Assembly: GCA_016788635.1 (NCBI GenBank)
Contig: JAEUSU010000002.1
Span: 1 to 48,217 of the forward strand
DNA from: Flavobacteriales bacterium
Lineage (GTDB): Bacteria; Bacteroidota; Bacteroidia; Flavobacteriales_F; PHOS-HE28
DNA length: 48,217 nt
Direction: 5' to 3'
This document shows, piece by piece, positions 9,626-16,224 of this stretch. Under the pieces are notes generated by a model. It saw only the letters and a list, made by a program, of their open reading frames with translations, ran no database searches and was not told the DNA's origin. Each line of letters begins with the position of its first letter. Position 1 is the first letter of the stretch. The position numbers and the translations under genes are program-made.

Positions 9626-10057
9626 TCAGCGCTTCGGTTCAGGGCCGGGCTCGGCTGAACGTGCGCGGTGCTGCTTCATGCTACGGTGCTTCTCTGCGCG
9701 TTCGGCCTTCAACTGCTTGAAGCGCTCGAATTGCTCAGGTGTGAGCACGCCTTTCAAGGCATCCTCGTGCTGCTGTACCACCACCTGCGCACGGTCGCGC
9801 TTGTCGTCGCTGCGCTGGGCACGGAGCATCTCCAACGCCTGCACATGCTGCTGGTTGATGGCCAGCACCTGCGTGCGCTGCGCGTCATCCAGCTGCAGTT
9901 CGGTGGTCATGCGTTCGGTCATGCGCTGGGCGCGCTCCTCGGGGCTCGCCTGCTTCTGCCCCCGGTGCTTTTGCATGGCCGGCGCACTGTCCTGCGCCAA
10001 GGTGCCGGTCCCCATACCGATCAGCAGGGCGGCGGCGAATACGTTCACGATCCTCAT
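9626..10057 (-). CDS. Secreted Spy/CpxP-like (DUF4890-type) protein
   Basis: 143-aa exported protein with signal peptide MRIVNVFAAALLIGMGTGTLAQ. The mature part is helical and charged. It contains two LTxxQ-like elements, LQLDDAQRTQVLAI and GVLTPEQFERFKQL, separated by about 50 residues; this spacing is typical of the CpxP/Spy fold, where they form the cradle-shaped dimer. Bacteroidota homologues are usually annotated as DUF4890. A periplasmic chaperone or metal/stress-sensing role is family-based inference. The start is the ATG at 10057; longer upstream reading has no signal peptide. It ends just before a strong terminator. Confidence 0.75.
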   Translation of the reverse strand: MRIVNVFAAALLIGMGTGTLAQDSAPAMQKHRGQKQASPEERAQRMTERMTTELQLDDAQRTQVLAINQQHVQALEMLRAQRSDDKRDRAQVVVQQHEDALKGVLTPEQFERFKQLKAERAEKHRSMKQHRARSAEPGPEPKR

Positions 10058-10181
10058 GGTCCTTGTGCGGTTATGCCGGTGCGGGCCGGCGGTTCGTTGC
10101 ATGTTGGACAACGACCGTGCCGGAAGGTTCGATCGCCGTGTACACAACCCGCCACCGTTGCGTTCCTTTGGGGTACGGACC

Positions 10182-11384
10182 ATGCACCGCTTCTTCGACC
10201 GCGACCGCCTGCCCAGGCCGCTGCTCACGCGCTTCGCGCTGCTGCTGCTCACCGGGGTGCTGGTGTACCACATCCTGATCACCTTCCGCCTCTTCCTTAC
10301 ACCACTGGTGCTGGCCGTGCTCTTCGCCTTTCTGCTGCACCCCATCGCCGCGCAGCTGGAGCGGTGGCGCGTGCCCCGCATCGCGGCCAACCTGCTGGCC
10401 ATCTTTCTGGGCATCGGGGTGGTGTATGCCGTGCTGCTCTTCTTGCGTGGCCGGCTGGGCATCCTCCTGGACGACCTGCCCGCGTTGCGCCAGCAGGCCG
10501 CATTGAACGCCCATCAACTCTACGACACCTTACGCGTGCGCTGGGGCCTGCCACTACCGGAGCAGGAACGCTTCACCTTGAGCGAGCTCATCGGGGAGAC
10601 CCTTCTGCAGGGAGGTGACACGCTGAAGAACACCTTCCGCGGAACGGCCAACACCGTGTTCGCCATCGGCATTCTGCCCGTGTACATCTTCATGGTGCTT
10701 TATTACCGCGACAAGTTCCGGCGCTTCATCCTCATGCTCGTACCCGTGCAGGACCACCGCATGGCACAGCGCATCACCCGGCGCATCGGGGCGGTCACCG
10801 GGCGGTACATGACCGGCATCTTCACCGTGGTGCTCCTGCTGTGCGTGATCAACTCCGCCGGGCTCCTCATCATCGGCCTGGAGCATGCCGTGCTGCTGGG
10901 CATCATAGCGGCCATCTGCAACTTCATCCCCTACTTCGGCACCATCATCGGCTTCGCCTTTCCCTTCCTGTTCGCGCTGGTGGCCACGCCCACGCCGGAC
11001 AAGGCCCTGTGGGTGGTGGTGCTCTTCATCATCGTCCAGTTCCTGGAGAACAACATCCTCACGCCCAACATCGTGGGCGGCATGGTACGCATCAACCCTT
11101 TCTTCGTGATCCTGGGTGTGCTGGCCGGCGGCATGGTCTGGGGCATCCCCGGCATGTTCGTGAGCATTCCGCTGCTGGCCATGGTGAAGGTGTCCTGCGA
11201 TGTGATCCCCTCCCTGCGTCCGTGGGCCTTCCTGCTGGGCGATCGCGGCACCGAGGAGCACGCGCTCACCGCATCGAAGATCAAGCGCCTATTCGCCTTC
11301 TCGCGCCTGGCGAAGGGCGAAGTGGTGCTGCCGGATGAGCCGGACGATCCCGCAGTGCGTGAGGAGGAAAGCGACGGTGCGTGA
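10182..11384 (+). CDS. AI-2E/PerM family transporter
   Basis: 400-aa polytopic inner-membrane protein. About eight hydrophobic segments are arranged as in the AI-2E (UPF0118, PerM) family: an N-terminal pair (LLTRFALLLLTGVLVYHI and TPLVLAVLFAFLLHPIA), a soluble helical stretch, then a C-terminal set including IIAAICNFIPYFGTIIG and NNILTPNIVGGMVRINPF. The last two are the most conserved family motifs (P-Y-x-G-x-x-I and P-x-x-x-G-x-x-x-x-x-x-P). Family members export autoinducer-2 or act as Na+/H+ antiporters; the substrate here is unknown. The ATG at 10182 is chosen over the longer upstream frame, which runs antisense through the DUF4890 gene. Confidence 0.88.
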   Translation: MHRFFDRDRLPRPLLTRFALLLLTGVLVYHILITFRLFLTPLVLAVLFAFLLHPIAAQLERWRVPRIAANLLAIFLGIGVVYAVLLFLRGRLGILLDDLPALRQQAALNAHQLYDTLRVRWGLPLPEQERFTLSELIGETLLQGGDTLKNTFRGTANTVFAIGILPVYIFMVLYYRDKFRRFILMLVPVQDHRMAQRITRRIGAVTGRYMTGIFTVVLLLCVINSAGLLIIGLEHAVLLGIIAAICNFIPYFGTIIGFAFPFLFALVATPTPDKALWVVVLFIIVQFLENNILTPNIVGGMVRINPFFVILGVLAGGMVWGIPGMFVSIPLLAMVKVSCDVIPSLRPWAFLLGDRGTEEHALTASKIKRLFAFSRLAKGEVVLPDEPDDPAVREEESDGA

Positions 11385-11393
11385 GCGTTCAGC

Positions 11394-12320
11394 TCAGCGG
11401 AAGATGGCGGACTCCACCGCACCGCCACCCATGGCATAACCGCGGTACATGCCCGTGCAATTGAAGTCCAGCACCACGTGGCCGTTGGTGTCCACCGCGA
11501 TCATACCTCCATCCCCTTCCAGTGGCGGCAGCACTTCGTGCACCACCTGGCGCACCGCCTCCACCAGTGGCAGGCCGCCGTGTGCCATCCGTGCATGCAC
11601 CTCGTGGGCTGCCACGGCCCGGATGAAGGATTCGCCATGGCCCGTGCAGCTTACTGCGCAGGTCCTGTTGTTCGCGTAGGTGCCGGCGCCGATCAGCGGG
11701 CTGTCGCCGATGCGCTGGAACTGCTTGTTCGTCATGCCCCCCGTGCTGGTGGCCGCGGCCAGCCCGCCCTGTTGGTCCAGCGCCACGGCGCCCACGGTGC
11801 CGTACTTGCGGTCCTCATCGCTGTGGTCCAGCTGGTAGGTGTCCGTGCCACGCGTGCGCTGCCACTGCTCGTAGCGGAACTGGTCGAAGAAGTACTGGTC
11901 GTCCTCCAGCATCACCTTGTGCCGGTGGGCGAACTCGAAGGCACCCATGCCGCTGAGCAGCACGTGGGGGCTCTTCTCCATCACCAGCCGCGCCAGTGAA
12001 ACGGGATTCTTCACGTTGTGCACGCAGGCCACGGCCCCGGCGCGCAGGCTGGTGCCTTCCATGATGCTCGCATCCATCTCGTGCTGGCCATCGGCATTGA
12101 AGACCGAGCCGCGGCCCGCGTTGAAGTGCGGACTGTCCTCCAGCACACGCACCGCGGTCTCCACCGCATCCAACGCGTGGCCACCGCGTTGCAGCACATC
12201 CTGTCCGCGCCGCACGGCCTCCTCCAGCGCCTCGCGGTAGCTCTTCTCGCGCGCGGGGGTCATTTCGGCGCGGGCAATGGTGCCGGCACCTCCGTGCACG
12301 GCAATGGCGAATGGCTTCAT
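11394..12320 (-). CDS. iaaA: Isoaspartyl peptidase / L-asparaginase (Ntn hydrolase)
   Basis: Removes isoaspartyl residues from peptides and hydrolyses asparagine. It is made as a 308-aa precursor that cleaves itself into alpha and beta chains. The N-terminus MKPFAIAVHGGAG is the family start. The autoprocessing site is G174/T175 in KYGTVGAVALD, Thr175 being the N-terminal nucleophile of the beta chain. Substrate-binding motifs STGGMTNKQFQRIGDSPLIGAG (supplying R and D) and SCTGHGE follow as usual. No signal peptide is evident. The stop lies 10 nt from the stop of the AI-2E gene (convergent). The longer reading to 12395 lacks family sequence. A TACTTTCG box lies 22 nt upstream. Confidence 0.93.
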   Translation of the reverse strand: MKPFAIAVHGGAGTIARAEMTPAREKSYREALEEAVRRGQDVLQRGGHALDAVETAVRVLEDSPHFNAGRGSVFNADGQHEMDASIMEGTSLRAGAVACVHNVKNPVSLARLVMEKSPHVLLSGMGAFEFAHRHKVMLEDDQYFFDQFRYEQWQRTRGTDTYQLDHSDEDRKYGTVGAVALDQQGGLAAATSTGGMTNKQFQRIGDSPLIGAGTYANNRTCAVSCTGHGESFIRAVAAHEVHARMAHGGLPLVEAVRQVVHEVLPPLEGDGGMIAVDTNGHVVLDFNCTGMYRGYAMGGGAVESAIFR

Positions 12321-12342
12321 GGATGGAGCGGGTTCCGGGCGG

Positions 12343-12350
12343 CGAAAGTA
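12343..12350 (-). promoter_or_regulatory. Predicted -7 box of the isoaspartyl peptidase gene
   Basis: Reverse strand TACTTTCG, one base off TAnnTTTG, 22 nt before the ATG. Confidence 0.4.
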
Positions 12351-12377
12351 GCGGCATACCGGCCGGCTGAAAGCGAA

Positions 12378-12402
12378 CGGCCCGGTGAGGATCACCGGGC
12401 CG
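12378..12402 (-). terminator. Hairpin terminator after the DUF4920 gene
   Basis: CGGCCCGGTGA (12378-12388) pairs perfectly with TCACCGGGCCG (12392-12402) around a 3-nt loop. It lies 24 nt past the stop of the DUF4920 gene. Only a weak T-rich tail follows on the minus strand. Confidence 0.6.
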
Positions 12403-12426
12403 CTGTTGATCAGGTATGAAGGAAGC

Positions 12427-12909
12427 CTACTGCTTGATCAGTACGCCTTCGGCAAGAAAGGTGAGCGACACCTCGGGCTCCTTGATGGCATCGATCTCCT
12501 CCTTGGTGCGGCCGGCATCCTCGGCGTAGTGTTTCAGCAAGGCCACGGGGATCTCCTCACGGCTCACCTGGCCCTGCATCACGCAGGTCTTGCCCTCCTG
12601 CCCTTCCGTGGGCACGAAGAAGCCGTAGTCCACAAAGCGCACCTTCATGGTCTTGCCGTCGGGCAGCTTCACGTCCATCCAGCAGCCCTTCTTGATGCAG
12701 GTGGTCACGATCTCACCGGTCACCTTCACCACCATGCTGTCCTGCGCTCCCAGCTTCTTCACCATTTCGGCAGTGGAAACGGCACCGTCCGGTGTGATGG
12801 CCGCGCCATAGCTGGCGAAGCCCGGCACTTGTGCGGTGGCTTCGTTAGAGCTCGTCTGGCAGGCCAGAGCGAATACGCCACCGGCCAAAAGGGAAAGGAA
12901 CTTGTTCAT
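12427..12909 (-). CDS. DUF4920 domain lipoprotein
   Basis: 160-aa envelope protein of the DUF4920 family, function unknown. The N-terminus MNKFLSLLAGGVFALACQTSS has a lipobox-like ALAC, so Cys17 is probably lipidated. The core ASYGAAI...VKVTGEIVTTCIKKGCWM, followed by KVRFVDYGFFVP, is the conserved DUF4920 pattern, with two cysteines (CIKKGC) spaced as a possible metal or disulfide site. It ends with EVSLTFLAEGVLI. The ATG at 12909 is chosen; the upstream open frame reads intergenic repeats and is not real. Confidence 0.85.
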   Translation of the reverse strand: MNKFLSLLAGGVFALACQTSSNEATAQVPGFASYGAAITPDGAVSTAEMVKKLGAQDSMVVKVTGEIVTTCIKKGCWMDVKLPDGKTMKVRFVDYGFFVPTEGQEGKTCVMQGQVSREEIPVALLKHYAEDAGRTKEEIDAIKEPEVSLTFLAEGVLIKQ

Positions 12910-13030
12910 GGTCGTTGATCTTCGGGCCGAAGGTCGGTGATCTGCTCGCGGCCATACATGACTTTGAGCATTCGTTAACACTTGGGGCATTGAAGGTTGA
13001 TAGCAAAGCCGGTTGGGGGTTGACGGAAAG

Positions 13031-13120
13031 GCAGGTTGAGGGCCTTCCTGCCTTGAGCAGGTTGAGGGTTGAAGGGAAGGTAGGTTGAGGGCCTTCCCGC
13101 CTTGGGCAGGTTGAGGGTTG
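13031..13120. repeat. Two-copy 49-bp tandem repeat built from GGTTGAGGG words
   Basis: Copy 1 13031-13079 and copy 2 13080-13120 (incomplete) share AGGTTGAGGGCCTTC, CGCCTTG/TGCCTTG and GCAGGTTGAGGGTTG at a 49-nt period. Each copy can fold, since GGCAGG pairs with CCTGCC. Related words recur at 21855-21905, so this is a dispersed intergenic repeat. Confidence 0.7.
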
Positions 13121-13181
13121 CGCTTCGACCCCTCGGCTCTGCTCGGGGCCGGCTTGCTCAGCGTGACCTGGTTGGGGGTTG

Positions 13182-13254
13182 GCGACAGCCACATTTCCAG
13201 AATCCTTCATTTTCACATTCACTTGAGGGTTCAGGGATATGCGACAGCCACATT
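13182..13254. repeat. Direct repeat pair GCGACAGCCACATT
   Basis: Identical 14-mers at 13182-13195 and 13241-13254, 59 nt apart, in gene-free DNA. Role unknown. Confidence 0.6.
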
Positions 13255-13336
13255 CCCTCATGGGCGCATTTCCACAACATCCCCCGTCCTGTTCAAAACC
13301 CGTTCAAGTACGGTACCGAACGCACGATCAGGGGGA

Positions 13337-13344
13337 TAGCTTTG
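13337..13344 (+). promoter_or_regulatory. Predicted -7 box of the RimB-like gene
   Basis: TAGCTTTG, a perfect TAnnTTTG, ends 10 nt before the ATG at 13355. Confidence 0.6.
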
Positions 13345-13354
13345 TTCTCCGGAC

Positions 13355-13780
13355 ATGCGCCGGAGCAAGAAGAAGAAGGTGATCGGGCGGACAGAATACA
13401 TCGCCCTGCCACGGCTGGGCATCGAACGCGTGGAAGCCAAGATCGATACGGGCGCCTACCGCAGTGCGCTGCACTACCACCGGGTGAAGGTGCGCCGGGG
13501 TGAGAAGGGCCGCGAGCTGGTGGTGAGCTTCTACATGGGCCGCAAGCGCCCCACTATCGTGTTCCGCACCTTCAAACGGGTCACTGTGAAGAGCAGCACG
13601 GGCCATAAGACCCGCCGCTGGCTGGTGACCACCACCGTGCAGTTGAACGGCCACCAGGTGCGCACGCCCTTCACCCTGTTCGACCGCAGCGACATGAAGT
13701 ACCAGGTGCTGCTGGGGCGCAAATTCCTGCAGGGCCGCTTCGTGGTGGATGTGGCGCACAAACACCTGCAAGACCAATGA
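13355..13780 (+). CDS. Retropepsin-like aspartic protease (RimB / ATP-dependent zinc protease family)
   Basis: 141-aa cytoplasmic protein of the family formerly called ATP-dependent zinc protease (DUF785). Characterised relatives such as RimB are retropepsin-like and trim RimK-added poly-glutamate tails. The aspartic protease active site is AKIDTGAYRSALH (D-T-G at about residue 32), and the C-terminal strand VLLGRKFLQGRFVVDV matches the family end. An early E-Y-I-x-L-P sequence (TEYIALPRLGI) is also typical. No rimK ligase is seen next to it, so its substrate here is unknown. The stop overlaps the next start by ATGA, indicating a two-gene operon. Confidence 0.88.
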   Translation: MRRSKKKKVIGRTEYIALPRLGIERVEAKIDTGAYRSALHYHRVKVRRGEKGRELVVSFYMGRKRPTIVFRTFKRVTVKSSTGHKTRRWLVTTTVQLNGHQVRTPFTLFDRSDMKYQVLLGRKFLQGRFVVDVAHKHLQDQ

Positions 13781-14010
13781 GCGAAAAGCCGGACCAACCG
13801 CTCCCCGCTGCCCTGCCGCTGGACGAGGCCCACGCCTTCGCCCTGCTCGTGTGGGCACAGCAGGAGGCCGAGGCTGGTGGACCGGATGAGGTCCTGCCCT
13901 ATTCGGCGGCCATCACCCGGCGCCATACCGAAGCGTTGGCCTTGGAACGCGCCGGGCTATTGCAGGGCCGGGGCACTTCCGTGCCTGAGGAAGGCGGCCA
14001 ACAGGGATAA
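13777..14010 (+). CDS. Small hypothetical protein coupled to the RimB-like gene
   Basis: 77-aa soluble protein, not recognised. The sequence is acidic at the N-terminus, with a probable helix (LDEAHAFALLVWAQQEAEAG) and a second (TRRHTEALALERAGLL). It is translationally coupled to the retropepsin gene through a 4-nt ATGA overlap and ends 30 nt before the tRNA gene. It could be a regulatory partner of the protease; that is inference from coupling only. Confidence 0.55.
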   Translation: MSEKPDQPLPAALPLDEAHAFALLVWAQQEAEAGGPDEVLPYSAAITRRHTEALALERAGLLQGRGTSVPEEGGQQG

Positions 14011-14022
14011 AGGCAAGGCCTC

Positions 14023-14030
14023 TATATTTG
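14023..14030 (+). promoter_or_regulatory. Predicted -7 box of tRNA-Leu
   Basis: TATATTTG, a perfect TAnnTTTG, ends 9 nt before the first tRNA base (14040). Clear promoter placement for a stable RNA gene. Confidence 0.7.
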
Positions 14031-14039
14031 CGCCCCCTT

Positions 14040-14123
14040 GCCCAGGTGGTGAAATTGGTAGACACGCTACTTTGAGGGGGTAGTGGCCGAAAGGCTGTGC
14101 TGGTTCGAGTCCAGTCCTGGGCA
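14040..14123 (+). tRNA. tRNA-Leu (anticodon GAG)
   Basis: 84-nt type II tRNA. The acceptor stem GCCCAGG (14040-14046) pairs with CCTGGGC (14116-14122), with discriminator A14123. The D arm has AATTGGTAGAC. The anticodon stem pairs CTACT with GGTAG (14067-14071 with 14079-14083), with loop TTGAGGG and anticodon GAG at 14074-14076. A long variable arm (TGGCCGAAAGGCTG) and T arm TGGTTCGAGTCCA follow. No CCA is encoded. It reads CUC/CUU leucine codons and has its own -7 box and terminator. Confidence 0.95.
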
Positions 14124-14133
14124 CTTGGTGATG

Positions 14134-14161
14134 GCCCTGCCGCGAAGCGGCGGGGCTTTTT
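14134..14161 (+). terminator. Intrinsic terminator of tRNA-Leu
   Basis: GCCCTGCCGC (14134-14143) pairs with GCGGCGGGGC (14147-14156), one G-U pair, GAA loop, followed by TTTTT (14157-14161). Confidence 0.9.
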
Positions 14162-14183
14162 CACGTCCAGCCGAGCCGAGCTT

Positions 14184-14420
14184 GCTCGAGCGAGAATGGA
14201 TGTGAAAAAGCCCCAATGACGCGAAGCGGCATCGGGCCATCCACTCCACGGCCAAACCTGGTCCGACGAGCGGAGCGAGTCAAACCAGTCCTGGGCGCGA
14301 GCGGAGCGAGCAGTTCCAATCCTGGGACACCTCGCGAAGCTCGAGCGAGGATGGATGTGAAAAAGCTCCTGGGCCGCGAAGCGGACCCGGGCCATCCACT
14401 CCACGGCCAAACCTGGTCCG
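14184..14420. repeat. 82-bp direct repeat (two copies) resembling inverted tRNA-terminator hairpins
   Basis: Copy A 14184-14265 and copy B 14339-14420 are collinear at an offset of 155 nt. They include an identical 32-nt core beginning GGGCCATCCACTCCACGG (14234-14265 and 14389-14420) and the shared ATGGATGTGAAAAAG. On the minus strand each copy reads as a GC hairpin followed by CTTTTTCACATCC, close to the tRNA-Leu terminator's own CTTTTTCACGTCC. Between them lie T-arm-like fragments (AACCAGTCCTGGGC at 14283-14296, GTTCCAATCCTGGGAC at 14313-14328). These look like duplicated or decayed tRNA 3'-end/terminator sequence. Confidence 0.7.
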
Positions 14421-14488
14421 CCAGGTCGAGCCCTTCCGCCCCACCCGATTATATTGGGCTCCAGCAACTTGACACGGATTCCGTCAGC

Positions 14489-14736
14489 ATGGCCTCGCCC
14501 GCGATTGATAAGTGCTATACGAGCGAATTGCCCATACCCGACTCTATTGAAGTCGGCAAGAGGAATTCTGTAGCTGAGAAATTCAACACCTTCTGCCCTA
14601 ACTCGGCAGGCAGGTTCTCGGGCTATAAGGAGAAGGTGATAGACTTGCTGAAGTGAGTGACGACGGTGAGCGTGGGGGGGCCGGCCATCGAGCTGGGATG
14701 GAGGTGGTGAGGGGGATGGAGAATGCGGTGAGGTAA
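14489..14736 (+). pseudogene. Decayed copy of the small ORF at 16039-16212
   Basis: An open frame of 55 codons (14489-14656) ends NTFCPNSAGRFSGYKEKVIDLLK and stops at TGA 14654. The intact copy downstream has RFADYKEKVIDLLKRVTTVSVG. Here the arginine codon is replaced by TGA, but the next codons still read VTTVSVG. After a 17-nt insertion (frameshift) the text resumes as GMEVVRGMENAVR and a TAA at 14734-14736, against TMESMNEMAKNQR in the intact copy. So it is a homologue broken by a nonsense change and a frameshift. The 5' end is uncertain. Confidence 0.6.
14623..14653 (+). repeat. 31-bp direct repeat, left copy
   Basis: CTATAAGGAGAAGGTGATAG and the following 11 bases are identical to 16116-16146, 1,493 bp away. 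They lie inside the paired small ORFs that bracket the unknown/PIN gene pair. Confidence 0.85.
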
Positions 14737-14750
14737 TGGAAGCGAGCAGC

Positions 14751-14758
14751 TAGTTTTG
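14751..14758 (+). promoter_or_regulatory. Predicted -7 box of the 259-aa gene
   Basis: TAGTTTTG, a perfect TAnnTTTG, ends 4 nt before the GTG start at 14763. Confidence 0.6.
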
Positions 14759-14762
14759 AAGA

Positions 14763-15542
14763 GTGGAGAAGACAGCAACATTCGAAGTGGTGGTACGCGG
14801 CACCAAGGGTGGTAAACCCTTGATGCCCGAGGACTATGACATCAAGGCGTTGCGTGGGTTGCTGGAAGAAGTGGAGGTGCTGCTTTTCCCGAACGATCGG
14901 CGCGAAAGGCCGGTGATCAGCTACGAAGTGAAGGAGGGTTCGGTGCGCAACCTGTTCCGCACGGGTATACAGGCAGTGGCACAAACCGGTGCGGTGATCG
15001 GCCTTGTTGCCACCTCCGGTTCGGTGGACATGCTGGAGCCGAGGACCGCGCGCGCAATCGAGGCCATGCAGCGTTGGGCGCAGGAAGGCGATATCGCGTT
15101 CACGCTGCGCACCTCGCTCCCCAATACCAGCGAACTGCGCATTGATCGCACCACCCATTTCGTGCGCACCGAAGCAACAGCCGCTGAAACCGAGGTGTAT
15201 CTCTATGGCAAGGTGGTGGACGCTGGCGGCAAGGAGAAGCCGAACATCCATCTGCAAGTAGACGGGCAGGGCATGTACGTGATCGATGCTGCCGAGCAAT
15301 TCCTAGCGGGTCTGGATAAGAACATCTTGTACCACCGTATGGGCATACGTGCCATCGGCAAGCAGAACCTGCAAACAGGCGAGATCGAAAGAGGCTCGCT
15401 GAAGTTGATCGAACTGATCGACTACGATGACCAATATGAAGAGGCCTACCTGAAGCGGCTGCAGACCAAGGCTAGTTCCTGGCTGAAGGATATCGACCCG
15501 GACCAATACCTCAACGATGTCAGGGGCGAATACGGTGCTTGA
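14763..15542 (+). CDS. Hypothetical protein paired with a PIN-domain gene
   Basis: 259-aa soluble protein, not recognised. GTG start 4 nt after a perfect -7 box. The N-terminal part mixes beta strands and charged helices (ATFEVVVRGTKGGKPL, LRGLLEEVEVLLFP). There is a mildly hydrophobic stretch AVAQTGAVIGLVATSGSV near residues 70-90, then a probable beta-rich section (AETEVYLYGKVVDAGG...NIHLQVDG) and an acidic helical C-terminus. It overlaps the PIN gene by 26 nt in another frame, an arrangement common in toxin-antitoxin operons where the first gene encodes the antitoxin. It is much longer than a classic PIN antitoxin and has no recognisable DNA-binding domain, so that role is only a hypothesis. 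Confidence 0.7.
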   Translation: MEKTATFEVVVRGTKGGKPLMPEDYDIKALRGLLEEVEVLLFPNDRRERPVISYEVKEGSVRNLFRTGIQAVAQTGAVIGLVATSGSVDMLEPRTARAIEAMQRWAQEGDIAFTLRTSLPNTSELRIDRTTHFVRTEATAAETEVYLYGKVVDAGGKEKPNIHLQVDGQGMYVIDAAEQFLAGLDKNILYHRMGIRAIGKQNLQTGEIERGSLKLIELIDYDDQYEEAYLKRLQTKASSWLKDIDPDQYLNDVRGEYGA

Positions 15543-16023
15543 CGGTGTGCTGCTCGACACGAGCTTCGTGATCCGTCTGCTCAAGACGAACGATGCGCTG
15601 CACCCCAACGCCAATGCCTGGTTCCGTCAACTGCTGGAGCGCCGCGTGCCCATGTACTTGAGCACTATCAGCATAGCCGAGTACTGTGTGAAAGGCACCT
15701 TTGATGAGTTGCCCTTGCGCAATGTGCGCGTGCTTCCGTTCAACATCGACCACGCACGCCGTGCTGGACCTTTCACTGGTTCCCTGCTGGACCAACGCAG
15801 GCAGCCGGGCGGCGACGATGACAGGACGGTGGTGATCAACGATGTGAAGCTGCTGGCCCAGGCCGAGGTGAATCCAGGCATCAGCCACTTCCTCACGAAG
15901 GATCTGCGTTTCACTTCGCGCATGCAAGCGCTCCGTGCAGGCGGTCACGTATTGCGTACCGCAGTTCTCGACCTGAACATTCCCATGGCCGATGCGCTTG
16001 GGATGCTTGACTTTCCGGAGTAA
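15517..16023 (+). CDS. PIN-domain ribonuclease (putative toxin)
   Basis: 168-aa protein with the four acidic residues of a PIN active site in order: D14 (VLLDTSFVIRLL), E55 (STISIAEYCV), D109 (INDVKLLAQAE) and D129 (FLTKDLRF). PIN domains are Mg2+-dependent endoribonucleases; many are VapC toxins that cut tRNA or rRNA. Length is slightly above the usual 130-145 residues, with a C-terminal extension (LNIPMADALGML). It overlaps the end of the 259-aa gene, implying co-translation. No short VapB-like antitoxin is adjacent; the upstream partner is the unknown 259-aa protein. Confidence 0.8.
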   Translation: MSGANTVLDGVLLDTSFVIRLLKTNDALHPNANAWFRQLLERRVPMYLSTISIAEYCVKGTFDELPLRNVRVLPFNIDHARRAGPFTGSLLDQRRQPGGDDDRTVVINDVKLLAQAEVNPGISHFLTKDLRFTSRMQALRAGGHVLRTAVLDLNIPMADALGMLDFPE

Positions 16024-16038
16024 TACCCCAGCCTTGAT

Positions 16039-16212
16039 ATGCCTGCTGGACAGTATCTGAAGAAGCCCAGCGAACCCAACATCGCCAAGAAGTTCAACAC
16101 CTACCGCTTCGCGGACTATAAGGAGAAGGTGATAGACTTGCTGAAGAGGGTTACAACGGTGAGCGTGGGGACGATGGAGTCTATGAATGAGATGGCGAAG
16201 AATCAGAGATAA
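16039..16212 (+). CDS. Small ORF (57 aa) preceding the HTH-GIY-YIG gene
   Basis: Starts MPAGQYLKKPSEPNIAKKFN, continues RFADYKEKVIDLLKRVTTV and ends MNEMAKNQR; TAA at 16210-16212. It begins 15 nt after the PIN stop and ends 12 nt before the next gene. A decayed homologue exists at 14489-14736, and the differences include an in-frame 18-nt indel, which points to a coding origin for both copies. The sequence is basic and probably helical. It could be a small regulator or the 3' fragment of a longer gene family; no family is recognised. Confidence 0.5.
   Translation: MPAGQYLKKPSEPNIAKKFNTYRFADYKEKVIDLLKRVTTVSVGTMESMNEMAKNQR
16116..16146 (+). repeat. 31-bp direct repeat, right copy
   Basis: Identical to 14623-14653. 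Weaker similarity continues on both sides: TTCAACACC upstream and ACGGTGAGCGTGGGG downstream in both copies. Confidence 0.85.
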
Positions 16213-16224
16213 GCAACTAAGAAC

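Larger units (their letters stand above)
12910..13354. other. Gene-free 445-bp interval with short repeats
   Basis: No supported gene. It holds two copies of a 49-bp period repeat (13031-13120), several isolated GGTTGAGGGTTG-like words (for example near 13010 and 13168), and a second direct repeat GCGACAGCCACATT at 13182-13195 and 13241-13254. The promoter of the downstream retropepsin gene is at its right end. Confidence 0.7.

Noticed and set aside
8066..9658. 530-codon plus-strand frame
   Set aside because: Shadow of the Na/Pi cotransporter gene, whose QSSSA motifs fix the true strand and frame.
13031..13254. Possible CRISPR array
   Set aside because: Only two imperfect units with no spacer structure and no cas genes nearby.
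13913..14467. 184-codon minus-strand frame through the tRNA region
   Set aside because: It reads antisense through tRNA-Leu, its terminator and the 82-bp repeats; the apparent internal repeats in the protein only mirror those DNA repeats.
14216..14488. Upstream extension of the small ORF at 14489
   Set aside because: This part of the frame is the 82-bp repeat DNA, with no coding character.
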